In this document: in pieces, positions 46,757 to 54,294 of the stretch | Layout of the letters: every line of letters starts with the position of its first letter | Position numbering within the stretch: the stretch's first letter is position 1 | Origin: Dinghuibacter sp964544695 | Lineage (GTDB): Bacteria > Bacteroidota > Bacteroidia > Chitinophagales > Chitinophagaceae | Direction of reading: 5' to 3' | NCBI GenBank assembly: GCA_964544695.1 | Contig: CAZJDB010000038.1 | Span: 6,687-70,686 of the forward strand | Length of the DNA stretch: 64,000 nucleotides | Program-made: the position numbers and the translations under genes | The notes under the pieces: model-generated | What the model was told of the DNA's origin: nothing | The model's database searches: none | The model's input: the letters and a program-made list of their open reading frames with translations, nothing else

Positions 46757-47182
46757 TTAGTACCCCCTGCGGAGAGGGCCCATTCGCGGGGCGGGGCGCA
46801 GACGCTTAATCAACATTTGGTTGAAATCCCTTTCGCAACGGAAAAAATAGATGGCACGATTCCTGCCAAGGACGGCCGTGAATTGGTCCTGGTAGCGTTT
46901 GCGGATATTCAGGATGGTTTCTTCGCGGGTTATTTCATCCAGGGCGAGGTTGTGATTGGTGCTTGTAACCTCTTTATCATATTGAAAATACAGGGGTACG
47001 AACCTACTTTCCTCTTCTTTAGAAATATTAAGCTGCTGGAGTATATAAGCCAATTTTAGCCCCTTGATCTTATCCTGCCTGGCCTGCGCCACCGCCGGGT
47101 CCTCCTGGGGAGGAGGCACCTGTGCGAGGCAGGGCGTTGCCCCGAGCGCAGATAAGCATAATATGAGGAGACCCTTTTTCAT
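46757..47182 (-). CDS. Small periplasmic helical protein (Spy/CpxP-like layout), ECF operon member
   Basis: This 141-residue protein has a signal peptide (MKKGLLILCLSALGATPCLAQ) and then a Gln/Arg-rich helical region with LNISKEEESRFVPLYFQYDKEV and EETILNIRKRYQDQFTAVLG. The pattern resembles small periplasmic stress proteins of the Spy/CpxP kind found after Bacteroidota ECF sigma operons. It ends in a basic tail. It lies 32 bp after the putative anti-sigma gene. Confidence 0.65.
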   Translation of the reverse strand: MKKGLLILCLSALGATPCLAQVPPPQEDPAVAQARQDKIKGLKLAYILQQLNISKEEESRFVPLYFQYDKEVTSTNHNLALDEITREETILNIRKRYQDQFTAVLGRNRAIYFFRCERDFNQMLIKRLRPAPRMGPLRRGY

Positions 47183-47214
47183 GACGGTTTGATATTCCTA
47201 TGCTATTTTAATTG

Positions 47215-48024
47215 CTATTCTTGTGTCGTTTGAGCCTGTGCCGCCTTGGCCCCTTCGGGGACTTCGGCATTGGGCAGTTGCTGATCGTCTACCTCACTGG
47301 CCAGAAGATCGGCGTCGCTGACGTCGGTGTTATTTTTCAGGTATTCCACGATCGCCTGGTCGGATATTTTGGCCAGGGCCGTGTTGAATTGAGCAGGAGT
47401 CTTTAGGTTGATGCCGCTCCGGAAGCCAACGGGCTCGAGGGAGACCTTGTATCCCCAGACGGCGCTCAGCAGGACCACCCCAAGGGTAACGGCTGCGGCC
47501 AGGAAGGGATGCACGCTCCGCTTGCGCTGCGGTTGCAGGGCGATAACGGGCGCCTGTTCCGCCGGAGCCACGAAGGAATAACCCGCCGGGAGACTTCCCG
47601 GGTAATTCCGGGGAAGCGAAGCAAGCAGGGGGGATAGCCTTTGTAGTTCCTCGTCTACGCTTTCGGATTCTTGCAGCTTTTCCAGAATGAATTCGGACGC
47701 TTGCGCCATTTCCAGGACCTTTTCGGGGAACTCCTCGAAATAGCCCTTGGGAACGCGGAAAGTAGGAAGGTCCTTCAACGCATCCAGGCGAGCCAACCCC
47801 AGCACATATTCCGGGAAGGTGTCGAAATAACCGGGAGGCGCTTGAAGGGTGGGCGCGTTTTTCAGGCCCTCGAATAGCACAGGCTCCTGGATTTTTTCCA
47901 GCATCCTTTCGGGGAAGTGGGTGAAGTATCCTTCAGGGACAACAAAGGGGGTTGCGGAGGGCAATCCCGCCACCACTTTGGAAATCCCTTCCAGTTCACG
48001 TCCTATGATTTCACCGTGTGCCAT
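47215..48024 (-). CDS. Putative anti-sigma factor with PxGYFxxFPE repeats
   Basis: This 269-residue protein has an N-terminal cytoplasmic half with three copies of a motif (VPEGYFTHFPERML 29-42, APPGYFDTFPEYVL 62-75, VPKGYFEEFPEKVL 91-104) and a degenerate fourth (about 145-151). One membrane helix (about 174-192) and a periplasmic tail of about 75 residues follow. Position directly after an ECF sigma gene (34-bp gap) and topology fit an anti-sigma factor. There is no ZAS zinc motif, so this is inference. Confidence 0.6.
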   Translation of the reverse strand: MAHGEIIGRELEGISKVVAGLPSATPFVVPEGYFTHFPERMLEKIQEPVLFEGLKNAPTLQAPPGYFDTFPEYVLGLARLDALKDLPTFRVPKGYFEEFPEKVLEMAQASEFILEKLQESESVDEELQRLSPLLASLPRNYPGSLPAGYSFVAPAEQAPVIALQPQRKRSVHPFLAAAVTLGVVLLSAVWGYKVSLEPVGFRSGINLKTPAQFNTALAKISDQAIVEYLKNNTDVSDADLLASEVDDQQLPNAEVPEGAKAAQAQTTQE

Positions 48025-48058
48025 ACAACCAAATAAGACTACGATACATTAAAAACGT

Positions 48059-48610
48059 TTAATGGTTGAGCATAAAGTCCTCGATTTTCTTCACCGCGTG
48101 GTGATAGCTGGCCTTTAGAGCCCCTTCCGAGGTTTCCAGGACCCGGCTCATTTCTTCATAAGGCATTTCATCGTAATACCTTAGGTTGAAAACGATCCGT
48201 TGCTTCTCCGGCAGCGATTGAATCGCCAGCTGGAGCTTCCATTCGAGCTTTCCGGCATCAAAATACCGGTCCGCTTTCAGTTTATTGCTCAACCCCGTCT
48301 CCACATCGCTGAAAGAGACGGAAGCCTTTTTTTTCTGCTGTTCAAGGAAGGTCAAACTTTCATTGGTGGCAATCCTGTACAACCATGTATATAACTGGCT
48401 GTCTTCCCTAAAGTTATCCAAACTCTTCCAAACCTTGATACTGACATTCTGTAGTATATCGTTGGCGTCATCATGATCCACCACCAGGCGGCGGATATGC
48501 CAATACAATTTTTCCTGATACTTCCGGACAATTTGGGTAAATGCCGCTTCTTTTGTGGCAGGAACCCTGAATTGCAGCAATAACTCTTTATCGTCTGCGA
48601 TAGTAGCCAT
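48059..48610 (-). CDS. ECF-type RNA polymerase sigma factor
   Basis: This 183-residue protein has region 2 (YWHIRRLVVDHDDANDILQNVSIKVWKSLDNF) and region 4 (LPEKQRIVFNLRYYDEMPYEEMSRVLETSEGALKASYHHAVKKI), a clear ECF sigma layout. It leads a three-gene unit: sigma, putative anti-sigma, and small periplasmic protein. The inducing signal is unknown, but the periplasmic member suggests envelope stress. Confidence 0.93.
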   Translation of the reverse strand: MATIADDKELLLQFRVPATKEAAFTQIVRKYQEKLYWHIRRLVVDHDDANDILQNVSIKVWKSLDNFREDSQLYTWLYRIATNESLTFLEQQKKKASVSFSDVETGLSNKLKADRYFDAGKLEWKLQLAIQSLPEKQRIVFNLRYYDEMPYEEMSRVLETSEGALKASYHHAVKKIEDFMLNH

Positions 48611-48650
48611 TGGATGGTTTTGCGAAAAGCAAGTTTAACGAGGTAGTAAG

Positions 48651-49613
48651 TTAGGCTTTTTTACGGACGAGCGCCTTTTCGGCTGCTGCCACAATATCCA
48701 CAGAATCAAGGCCGTATTTGATCAATAGGTCTTCGGGTTTGCCGCTTTCTCCAAAGGTATCCTTTGTCCCTACATATTCTATGGGAACGGGCCAGTGGCG
48801 GGCGGCTACCTGGGCGATGCTGTCCCCCAGGCCCCCGATGATGTTGTGCTCCTCCGCGGTCACGGCACACCGCGTCTTTTGTATGGAGGCCTTGACCGCT
48901 TCCACATCCAGGGGCTTGATGGTGTGGATATTGATCAGCTCCACGCTATACCCCCTGCTTTCCAGGATCCGTCCGGCTTCTATGGCTTTCCAGACCAAAT
49001 GCCCGCAGGCGAAAATGGAAACGTCGTTCCCTTCCTGGAGGATTTGGGCTTTACCGATTTCAAAGTTTTGATTCTCAGCGGTAAAATTGGGCCATTTGGG
49101 TCTCCCAAAGCGGAGGTACACAGGGCCCTGATAGTCCGCGATGGCAATGGTGGCTGCCTTGGTCTGGTTGAAATCGCAGGGGACGATGACCGTCATACCC
49201 GGGAGCATTTTCATGAGCCCAATGTCTTCCAGGATCTGGTGGGTAGCCCCGTCTTCTCCCAGGGTGAGGCCGGCATGGGAGCAACATATCTTGACATTCT
49301 TATTGGAATAGGCAATGGATTGACGAATCTGGTCATACACCCTACCGGTGCCAAAATTGGCAAAGGTGGTGGCGTAGGGAATTTTTCCACCAATGGTCAG
49401 GCCGGCGGAGATCCCCATCATGTTGGCTTCGGCAATGCCTACCTGTATAAAGCGGTCGGGAAATTCTTTGATGAAGGCCCCCAATTTCATCGAGGTAAGG
49501 AGGTCGGCGGTAAGGGCGATGACATTGGGGTTTTTGCGTCCTACTTCGAGGATGCCCTCACCGAACCCCGAGCGGGTATCTTTTTCGTTGAGGACTTGAA
49601 TATCTGTCAGCAT
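48651..49613 (-). CDS. Transketolase C-terminal subunit
   Basis: This 320-residue protein matches the C-terminal half of split transketolases: the pyrimidine-binding domain (FIQVGIAEANMMGISAGLTIGGKIPYATTFA) and the C-terminal domain (TAEEHNIIGGLGDSIAQVAA). The N-terminal, thiamine-diphosphate-binding half is not next to it; galE lies upstream. The partner must be encoded elsewhere. Confidence 0.9.
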   Translation of the reverse strand: MLTDIQVLNEKDTRSGFGEGILEVGRKNPNVIALTADLLTSMKLGAFIKEFPDRFIQVGIAEANMMGISAGLTIGGKIPYATTFANFGTGRVYDQIRQSIAYSNKNVKICCSHAGLTLGEDGATHQILEDIGLMKMLPGMTVIVPCDFNQTKAATIAIADYQGPVYLRFGRPKWPNFTAENQNFEIGKAQILQEGNDVSIFACGHLVWKAIEAGRILESRGYSVELINIHTIKPLDVEAVKASIQKTRCAVTAEEHNIIGGLGDSIAQVAARHWPVPIEYVGTKDTFGESGKPEDLLIKYGLDSVDIVAAAEKALVRKKA

Positions 49614-49664
49614 AGATCCAAGCAGTTTTGAGTCAGCAAACCTAAGGCAAACGCTCGAATTGCC

Positions 49665-50720
49665 CTAATTGAGCTGGAAATTCTGACTCGAATGCAGGGT
49701 TTTGTCTTCTTTTAAACGGACTTCCCACGCCCAGGCGGTCCGCATCATATCCTCCAGGTTGTACCGGATGGACCATCCCAATTCACTTAGCGCTTTGTCG
49801 TTATTTGCATAGATCGCAATGACATCCCCCGGACGACGGGGACCGATGGTATATTTCAGTTTGACCCCGGTGACGGTCTCGAAGGCCCGGATAGCTTCCA
49901 GTACGGTGACCCCGTTCCCGGTCCCCAGGTTGAATATTTCAATGCTTTTATGGCTTTTACCGGCCAGCATCCGGTCCACCGCAAGGGTGTGGGCATGGGC
50001 TATATCGCTGACGTGGATAAAATCGCGTATGCAGCTCCCGTCGCGGGTCGGGTAGTCATCCCCGAACACCTGCATGCCGGCCAATTTACCGATAGCCGTT
50101 TGCGTAATGGCAGGCACGAGGTTCGCGGGTTTTCCCAGGGGCAGTTCTCCTATAGCATTGGAGGGATGGGCGCCCACCGGGTTGAAGTACCGGAGCAACA
50201 CCGCATGACCGAATCCAGTCCTCACCATGTCCTCGATGATCCTTTCCCCCATTTGCTTGGTAGCTCCGTAAGGCGATTCGGCCGGTTTCTGAGGGGATTC
50301 CTCGGTGACGGGGATATGATCCGGATTGCCATATACCGTACAGGAGGAGGAGAACACGAAGTGGGGTATGTTGAATTCCCTGGTGCACTTCAGGAGGTTC
50401 ACGAGGCCAAGGAGGTTGTTCTCATAGTACATGAGGGGCTCGGCCACCGATTCCCCCACTGCTTTATATGCCGCGAAATGGATGATGGCGGCTACATCGG
50501 GGTTCTCCTGGAAAACGGCAAACGTATCGTCGTAGTGACAAAGATCGACCTTGTAATTCTTGATCTTTTTCCCGGTGATTTTTTCGATCCCGGTAAGCAA
50601 TAAGGTAGAGGATCTGGAATTATTGTCAATGGAAATGACATCATACCCGTTTTCAATCAGGTCGACGATCGTATGTGCGCCTATATACCCGCAACCGCCG
50701 GTAACGAGAATCTTTTGCAT
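49665..50720 (-). CDS. galE: UDP-glucose 4-epimerase
   Basis: This 351-residue short-chain dehydrogenase has the NAD motif VTGGCGYIGAHT, catalytic Ser in FSSSCTVYGNP, and YGATK with the Tyr-x-x-x-Lys pair. It interconverts UDP-glucose and UDP-galactose. It lies 14 bp after rfbA, so both supply nucleotide sugars for surface polysaccharide. Confidence 0.93.
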   Translation of the reverse strand: MQKILVTGGCGYIGAHTIVDLIENGYDVISIDNNSRSSTLLLTGIEKITGKKIKNYKVDLCHYDDTFAVFQENPDVAAIIHFAAYKAVGESVAEPLMYYENNLLGLVNLLKCTREFNIPHFVFSSSCTVYGNPDHIPVTEESPQKPAESPYGATKQMGERIIEDMVRTGFGHAVLLRYFNPVGAHPSNAIGELPLGKPANLVPAITQTAIGKLAGMQVFGDDYPTRDGSCIRDFIHVSDIAHAHTLAVDRMLAGKSHKSIEIFNLGTGNGVTVLEAIRAFETVTGVKLKYTIGPRRPGDVIAIYANNDKALSELGWSIRYNLEDMMRTAWAWEVRLKEDKTLHSSQNFQLN

Positions 50721-50734
50721 AACCCGAAGTTAAA

Positions 50735-51598
50735 TCATTTTTCCAGCAGGGCCATCAGGTACTGGCCGTATCCGCTTTTTAACAGGGGCTGTGCGATGCG
50801 AACCAACTGCTCTTTCGTGATGAAGCCTTTCCTGTAGGCGATTTCCTCGATACAGGCGATTTTAATGCCTTGCCTTTGTTCGATAACCTGAACGAACTGT
50901 CCGGCCTGCATGAGTGAATCGAATGTTCCCGTATCGAGCCACGCCGTCCCCCGGTCGAGGATGGAGACCTTTAATTTGCCCCCTTCCAGATATACCCGGT
51001 TAACGTCGGTGATTTCCAATTCGCCCCTGGGCGAGGGTTTCAGTTCTTTTGCGATTTTCACTACGTCGTTGTCATAGAAATAGAGGCCCGGAACTGCATA
51101 GTTGCTCTTGGGGTGCTGGGGTTTTTCCTCGATGGAAATGGCTTTTTTCTGGGTGTCGAATTCCACGACTCCGTAGCGTTCGGGGTCACTCACGTGATAG
51201 GCATACACGATTCCCCCGTCGGGATCGGTATTGCCGCTGAGCAGGTTCCCAAGCCCCGCTCCGTAAAAGATATTGTCTCCCAGCACGAGAGCCACCTTGT
51301 CCTTCCCGATAAAGGGAGCACCTATGGTGAATGCCTGGGCCAACCCCTCCGGCTTGGGCTGCTCCGCATAGGAAAAGACCATGCCCAACTGGCTTCCGTC
51401 CCCCAGTAACCTCCTGAAAGTGGGGAGGTCGTATGGAGTGGATATGATGAGGATCTCCTTGATCCCCGCCAGCATTAGGGTGGAAAGGGGATAATAAATC
51501 ATGGGCTTGTCGTAGACAGGCATGATCTGTTTGCTGATCGCAAAAGTGATAGGATGCAACCTAGTCCCGGATCCGCCTGCAAGTATAATCCCCTTCAT
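50735..51598 (-). CDS. rfbA: Glucose-1-phosphate thymidylyltransferase
   Basis: This 287-residue nucleotidyltransferase has the start MKGIILAGGSGTRLHPITF, then QIMPVYDKPMIYYPLSTLML, LGDNIFYG, and WLDTGTFDSL. It makes dTDP-glucose for dTDP-rhamnose synthesis. The remaining rfb genes are not nearby. Confidence 0.95.
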   Translation of the reverse strand: MKGIILAGGSGTRLHPITFAISKQIMPVYDKPMIYYPLSTLMLAGIKEILIISTPYDLPTFRRLLGDGSQLGMVFSYAEQPKPEGLAQAFTIGAPFIGKDKVALVLGDNIFYGAGLGNLLSGNTDPDGGIVYAYHVSDPERYGVVEFDTQKKAISIEEKPQHPKSNYAVPGLYFYDNDVVKIAKELKPSPRGELEITDVNRVYLEGGKLKVSILDRGTAWLDTGTFDSLMQAGQFVQVIEQRQGIKIACIEEIAYRKGFITKEQLVRIAQPLLKSGYGQYLMALLEK

Positions 51599-51625
51599 CG
51601 CTAATTTTTTGGGACACCAAGATAC

Positions 51626-52612
51626 TCAAAAAAACAGGTCGAGAAGCAAATAAATACCTCCCGCCATCAGGGCGCTTACGGGGATGGTCAGTACCCAGGC
51701 CCAAAGGAGATTGACGCTGACACCCCAGCGCACGGCACTGAGACGCTTCGTAGCCCCCACCCCCATGATCGCCCCCGCGATCGTATGTGTGGTACTGACG
51801 GGGATGCCTAGCCGTTCGGTGAAGATCAGGGTGGCGGCACCCGCCGTTTCCGCGGAGACACCTTCCAGGGGCGTCACCTTGGTGATCCGCGTGCCCATCG
51901 TCTTGACGATTTTCCAACCCCCGCTCAGCGTTCCCAGGGCAATCACCGAATAGCAAACCACGGGAACCCAATTGGGCATATCCCCGATGTGGAAAGGGAT
52001 TTTTTTTTGATAAGCGATGGCAACGGCAATCAGCCCCATGACCTTTTGTGCATCATTTCCACCGTGGCCAAGGCTGAAGGCGGCCGATGACGCCAACTGC
52101 AAGCGGCGGAACCAACGGTCAGCCTTGTAAGGGTTGGCCTTCCGGCTGAGCCAAACAATGCCCACGGTTATTCCGAACGCAAGCACCATGCCTATCAGGG
52201 GAGATAGAAAGATAAAGCTAACGGTCTTCATCAAACTGGACATGATCACCACTTTCCAGGAACCTACTTTCGCGAACGCAGCCCCGATGAACCCGCCTAT
52301 CAGTGTATGGGAAGAGCTGGAAGGAATACCATACCACCACGTCAGCAGGTTCCAGGCAATGGCGCTCAGAATTCCCGCCAGGATGATCTTGAGATCGATG
52401 AATTGTTCGTGAACGGTGGTCGCGATGGTATTGGCCACCTTGTGTTCGCGGAAAATAAAAAACGCCGCGAAGTTGAACAGGGCCGCCCATAATACCGCCT
52501 GGAAGGGAGTGAGCACCTTGGTGGAAACGACGGTGGCGATGGAATTGGCGGCGTCGTGGAAACCATTGATGAAATCGAAAATGATGGCCAAAACGATAAT
52601 GAGGATAAGCAT
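51626..52612 (-). CDS. Low-affinity inorganic phosphate transporter (PiT family)
   Basis: This 328-residue protein has about ten helices and the two PiT half-repeats. The first contains FINGFHDAANSIATVVSTKVLTP. The second contains GHGGNDAQKVMGLI and a late GVSAETAGAATLIFTERLGIPVSTTHT. It imports phosphate with cations. Its ATG overlaps the DUF47 stop by one base (TGATG), a very common pairing. Confidence 0.94.
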   Translation of the reverse strand: MLILIIVLAIIFDFINGFHDAANSIATVVSTKVLTPFQAVLWAALFNFAAFFIFREHKVANTIATTVHEQFIDLKIILAGILSAIAWNLLTWWYGIPSSSSHTLIGGFIGAAFAKVGSWKVVIMSSLMKTVSFIFLSPLIGMVLAFGITVGIVWLSRKANPYKADRWFRRLQLASSAAFSLGHGGNDAQKVMGLIAVAIAYQKKIPFHIGDMPNWVPVVCYSVIALGTLSGGWKIVKTMGTRITKVTPLEGVSAETAGAATLIFTERLGIPVSTTHTIAGAIMGVGATKRLSAVRWGVSVNLLWAWVLTIPVSALMAGGIYLLLDLFF

Positions 52613-53259
52613 CAGGCATATTTGACGATGATGGACTCGATCACATTGGCCACGTCTTCACACTTGTCGGTGGCGATCTCGAGGACTTGGAAAATGTCCT
52701 TTTTTTTGATCACTTCCTTGGCATCGTTTTCAGTAGCGAATAAGCGCTGAATGCTCGTATCGTAGACGTCATCCGCCTGGTTTTCGAGGGCATTGATCCG
52801 GACCAGGGCTCCCGTGATTTTACGCAGGTTCCGCATATTGCGCAACTCCAGTACCGCATTTCTCAGTTCCGTACACCCCTCGTTGATCAGGCTGGCCAGT
52901 TTCTGGATACCGGGATCCCCGGGGTCCACGCGGTAAAAGTTGATCTTCTTGGCGCTGCTATAAATGTTGTCAGCCACGTCATCCAGGGCAATCGCCAGGT
53001 AATGTATGTCTTCCCGGTCAAAGGGTGTGATGAAGTTCCTTCCCAATTCGGTGAATACGCGGTGGGTCAATTCATCATTATCGTGCTCCATGTCTTCCAA
53101 CTGCCGGATGCCCGCCTCCCTGATGTCGAAATCGGGTTCTCCGACCACCGAGACCAGCTTTTCACCCATTTTTTGCACGACGTGGGCGATTTCTTCGAAC
53201 AAATTGTAGAATATCTTGTCCCTGGGCATGAAGATCTTGGCAAACGTGTTGAAACCCAT
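52612..53259 (-). CDS. DUF47/PhoU-like PiT accessory protein
   Basis: This 215-residue helical protein has two PhoU-like repeats with EDMEHDNDELTHRVF, ALDDVADNIYSSAKK and ATDKCEDVANVIESIIV. It matches the TIGR00153/DUF47 family that is encoded with PiT transporters and is thought to modulate phosphate uptake. I chose MGFNTFAKIF at 53259 because the upstream TTG lies inside the promoter box. Confidence 0.9.
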   Translation of the reverse strand: MGFNTFAKIFMPRDKIFYNLFEEIAHVVQKMGEKLVSVVGEPDFDIREAGIRQLEDMEHDNDELTHRVFTELGRNFITPFDREDIHYLAIALDDVADNIYSSAKKINFYRVDPGDPGIQKLASLINEGCTELRNAVLELRNMRNLRKITGALVRINALENQADDVYDTSIQRLFATENDAKEVIKKKDIFQVLEIATDKCEDVANVIESIIVKYA

Positions 53260-53274
53260 ATCGATGAATTTTGG

Positions 53275-53282
53275 CAAAATTA
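53275..53282 (-). promoter_or_regulatory. -7 promoter element (TAATTTTG) of the DUF47-PiT operon
   Basis: On the minus strand TAATTTTG matches TAnnTTTG exactly and lies 15 bp before the ATG at 53259. Confidence 0.55.
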
Positions 53283-53912
53283 GCCCTTTGGGGCCTTCAC
53301 AATTATTTAATTCTTAGTTCAAACTGGGGTAATACTATATGTCTTCTTTTGTTCCCTCTCTCCTTAGCATTTAATGACCGTTCATAGTTTTCCTTAAGCA
53401 AGTATCCTCACGCCCGCCCCGCATTCTTGCGGAGCGGTTGTTTTTTTAGGGCCAGCCTAACGTGCGCGGCTGTTGTTTGCACCTCACTTCCGCCAAGGTT
53501 AGCAGATTAAAAAGCTTTAATGTAGGAAATTCCATCGGTGTAAGACATCTTATCGGTGTATCAATGGAAAAAAACGGTAAAATGAACGAAAATTAGCTTT
53601 TTATTTTACCCAGGTTATCTAATTTAGGGGTGTTATTATGTAAGGCTTCATAACAATTCGATCATATTGGGTTAAGAATGCCTTTACAATTTAGATTCAG
53701 CTTTGCGTCCTGAAGCGCCGGAGGCGCTTCCAAGTCAGATAAATTAAACGACCATCCTAAAAGATCATCTTAAGATTACTCATACGTTAGATTTTCTCAT
53801 GTCTGCGCGCTCCGTTTCCACGGGGCGCTTTTTTTGTGCCAACACTCCATGAAAAAGATAGACTGTCAAATTCCCGACAAGCCTGTGGACATTAAAAACC
53901 CGAAAAGCGGAT
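53283..53912. other. Regulatory/non-coding region upstream of susC, first part
   Basis: No gene was found. Visible structure includes a direct repeat ATCGGTGTA (53534-53542 and 53552-53560, 18 bp apart) and an inverted repeat GGTAAAAT/ATTTTACC (53576-53583 and 53603-53610). An 8-bp hairpin GAAGCGCC/GGCGCTTC lies at 53712-53730, and a weak hairpin with T7 near 53414-53452. The terminator at 53807-53835 is listed separately. Confidence 0.5.
53807..53835 (+). terminator. Orphan Rho-independent terminator upstream of susC
   Basis: A 9-bp stem GCGCTCCGT/ACGGGGCGC (one G-T pair) around TTCC is followed by seven T residues. There is no plus-strand protein gene upstream for it to end, which hints at a small transcript from this region. 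Confidence 0.75.
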
Positions 53913-53941
53913 TTAAAGTTTATCTAATGTAAACTTAATGT
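53913..53941 (+). promoter_or_regulatory. Tandem 11-bp repeat box 1 (candidate PhoB-type operator)
   Basis: Three 7-bp cores with 4-bp AT-rich spacers: TTAAAGT, CTAATGT, TTAATGT, starting at 53913, 53924 and 53935. The same stretch can be read as an inverted repeat AAGTTTA-N7-TAAACTT. A TATATTTG -7 box (53983-53990) lies 41 bp downstream. Confidence 0.65.
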
Positions 53942-54033
53942 TTTCGTAAGGCAGTCCACAAGAGGTCCGGGGAACGTGGAATTATATTTGATGGCTCAAT
54001 AGACGACAATGTGAGGCGTGTGTTAATGAAAAA

Positions 54034-54062
54034 TTAAAGTTTATCTAATGTAAACTTAAGGT
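54034..54062 (+). promoter_or_regulatory. Tandem 11-bp repeat box 2 (candidate PhoB-type operator)
   Basis: Cores TTAAAGT, CTAATGT and TTAAGGT start at 54034, 54045 and 54056. The first 26 bases are identical to box 1. A further TTAAAGT lies at 54068-54074, one base out of the 11-bp register. Confidence 0.65.
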
Positions 54063-54199
54063 TCCGGTTAAAGTGCCTCCCTATTTTGCAGCCTCTTCGA
54101 GATCCATCCCCTTCTATGCAGTTCAAAAAAAGGTAAAAAGCAATGGTGCTTTCGGCCAGGGGGATTTATTTGTCCAACCGTAACCAGGTTAATAATTCC

Positions 54200-54239
54200 T
54201 TAAAGTTTAGCTAATGTAAACTTAATGTTTATTATAAGT
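54200..54239 (+). promoter_or_regulatory. Tandem 11-bp repeat box 3 (candidate PhoB-type operator)
   Basis: Cores TTAAAGT, CTAATGT and TTAATGT start at 54200, 54211 and 54222, with a weaker fourth unit TATAAGT at 54233. One base differs from box 1 within the first 26. The fourth unit ends 19 bp before TAACATTG (54259-54266), one base off the -7 consensus. It therefore sits at the -33 position of a susC promoter. Confidence 0.65.
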
Positions 54240-54258
54240 ATACCCGGAATATAGTCAA

Positions 54259-54266
54259 TAACATTG
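54259..54266 (+). promoter_or_regulatory. Possible -7 element of susC
   Basis: TAACATTG has one mismatch to TAnnTTTG. It lies 28 bp before the susC ATG and 19 bp after box 3. A weak -7 with an activator box at -33 would suit an activator-dependent promoter. Confidence 0.4.
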
Positions 54267-54294
54267 TGCCTCTTTACTAAAACCTTCTGATTTT

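Noticed and set aside
53414..53452. Hairpin with T7 considered as a second terminator
   Set aside because: The stem is only about 5 perfect pairs with mismatches, and no plus-strand transcript is evident upstream.
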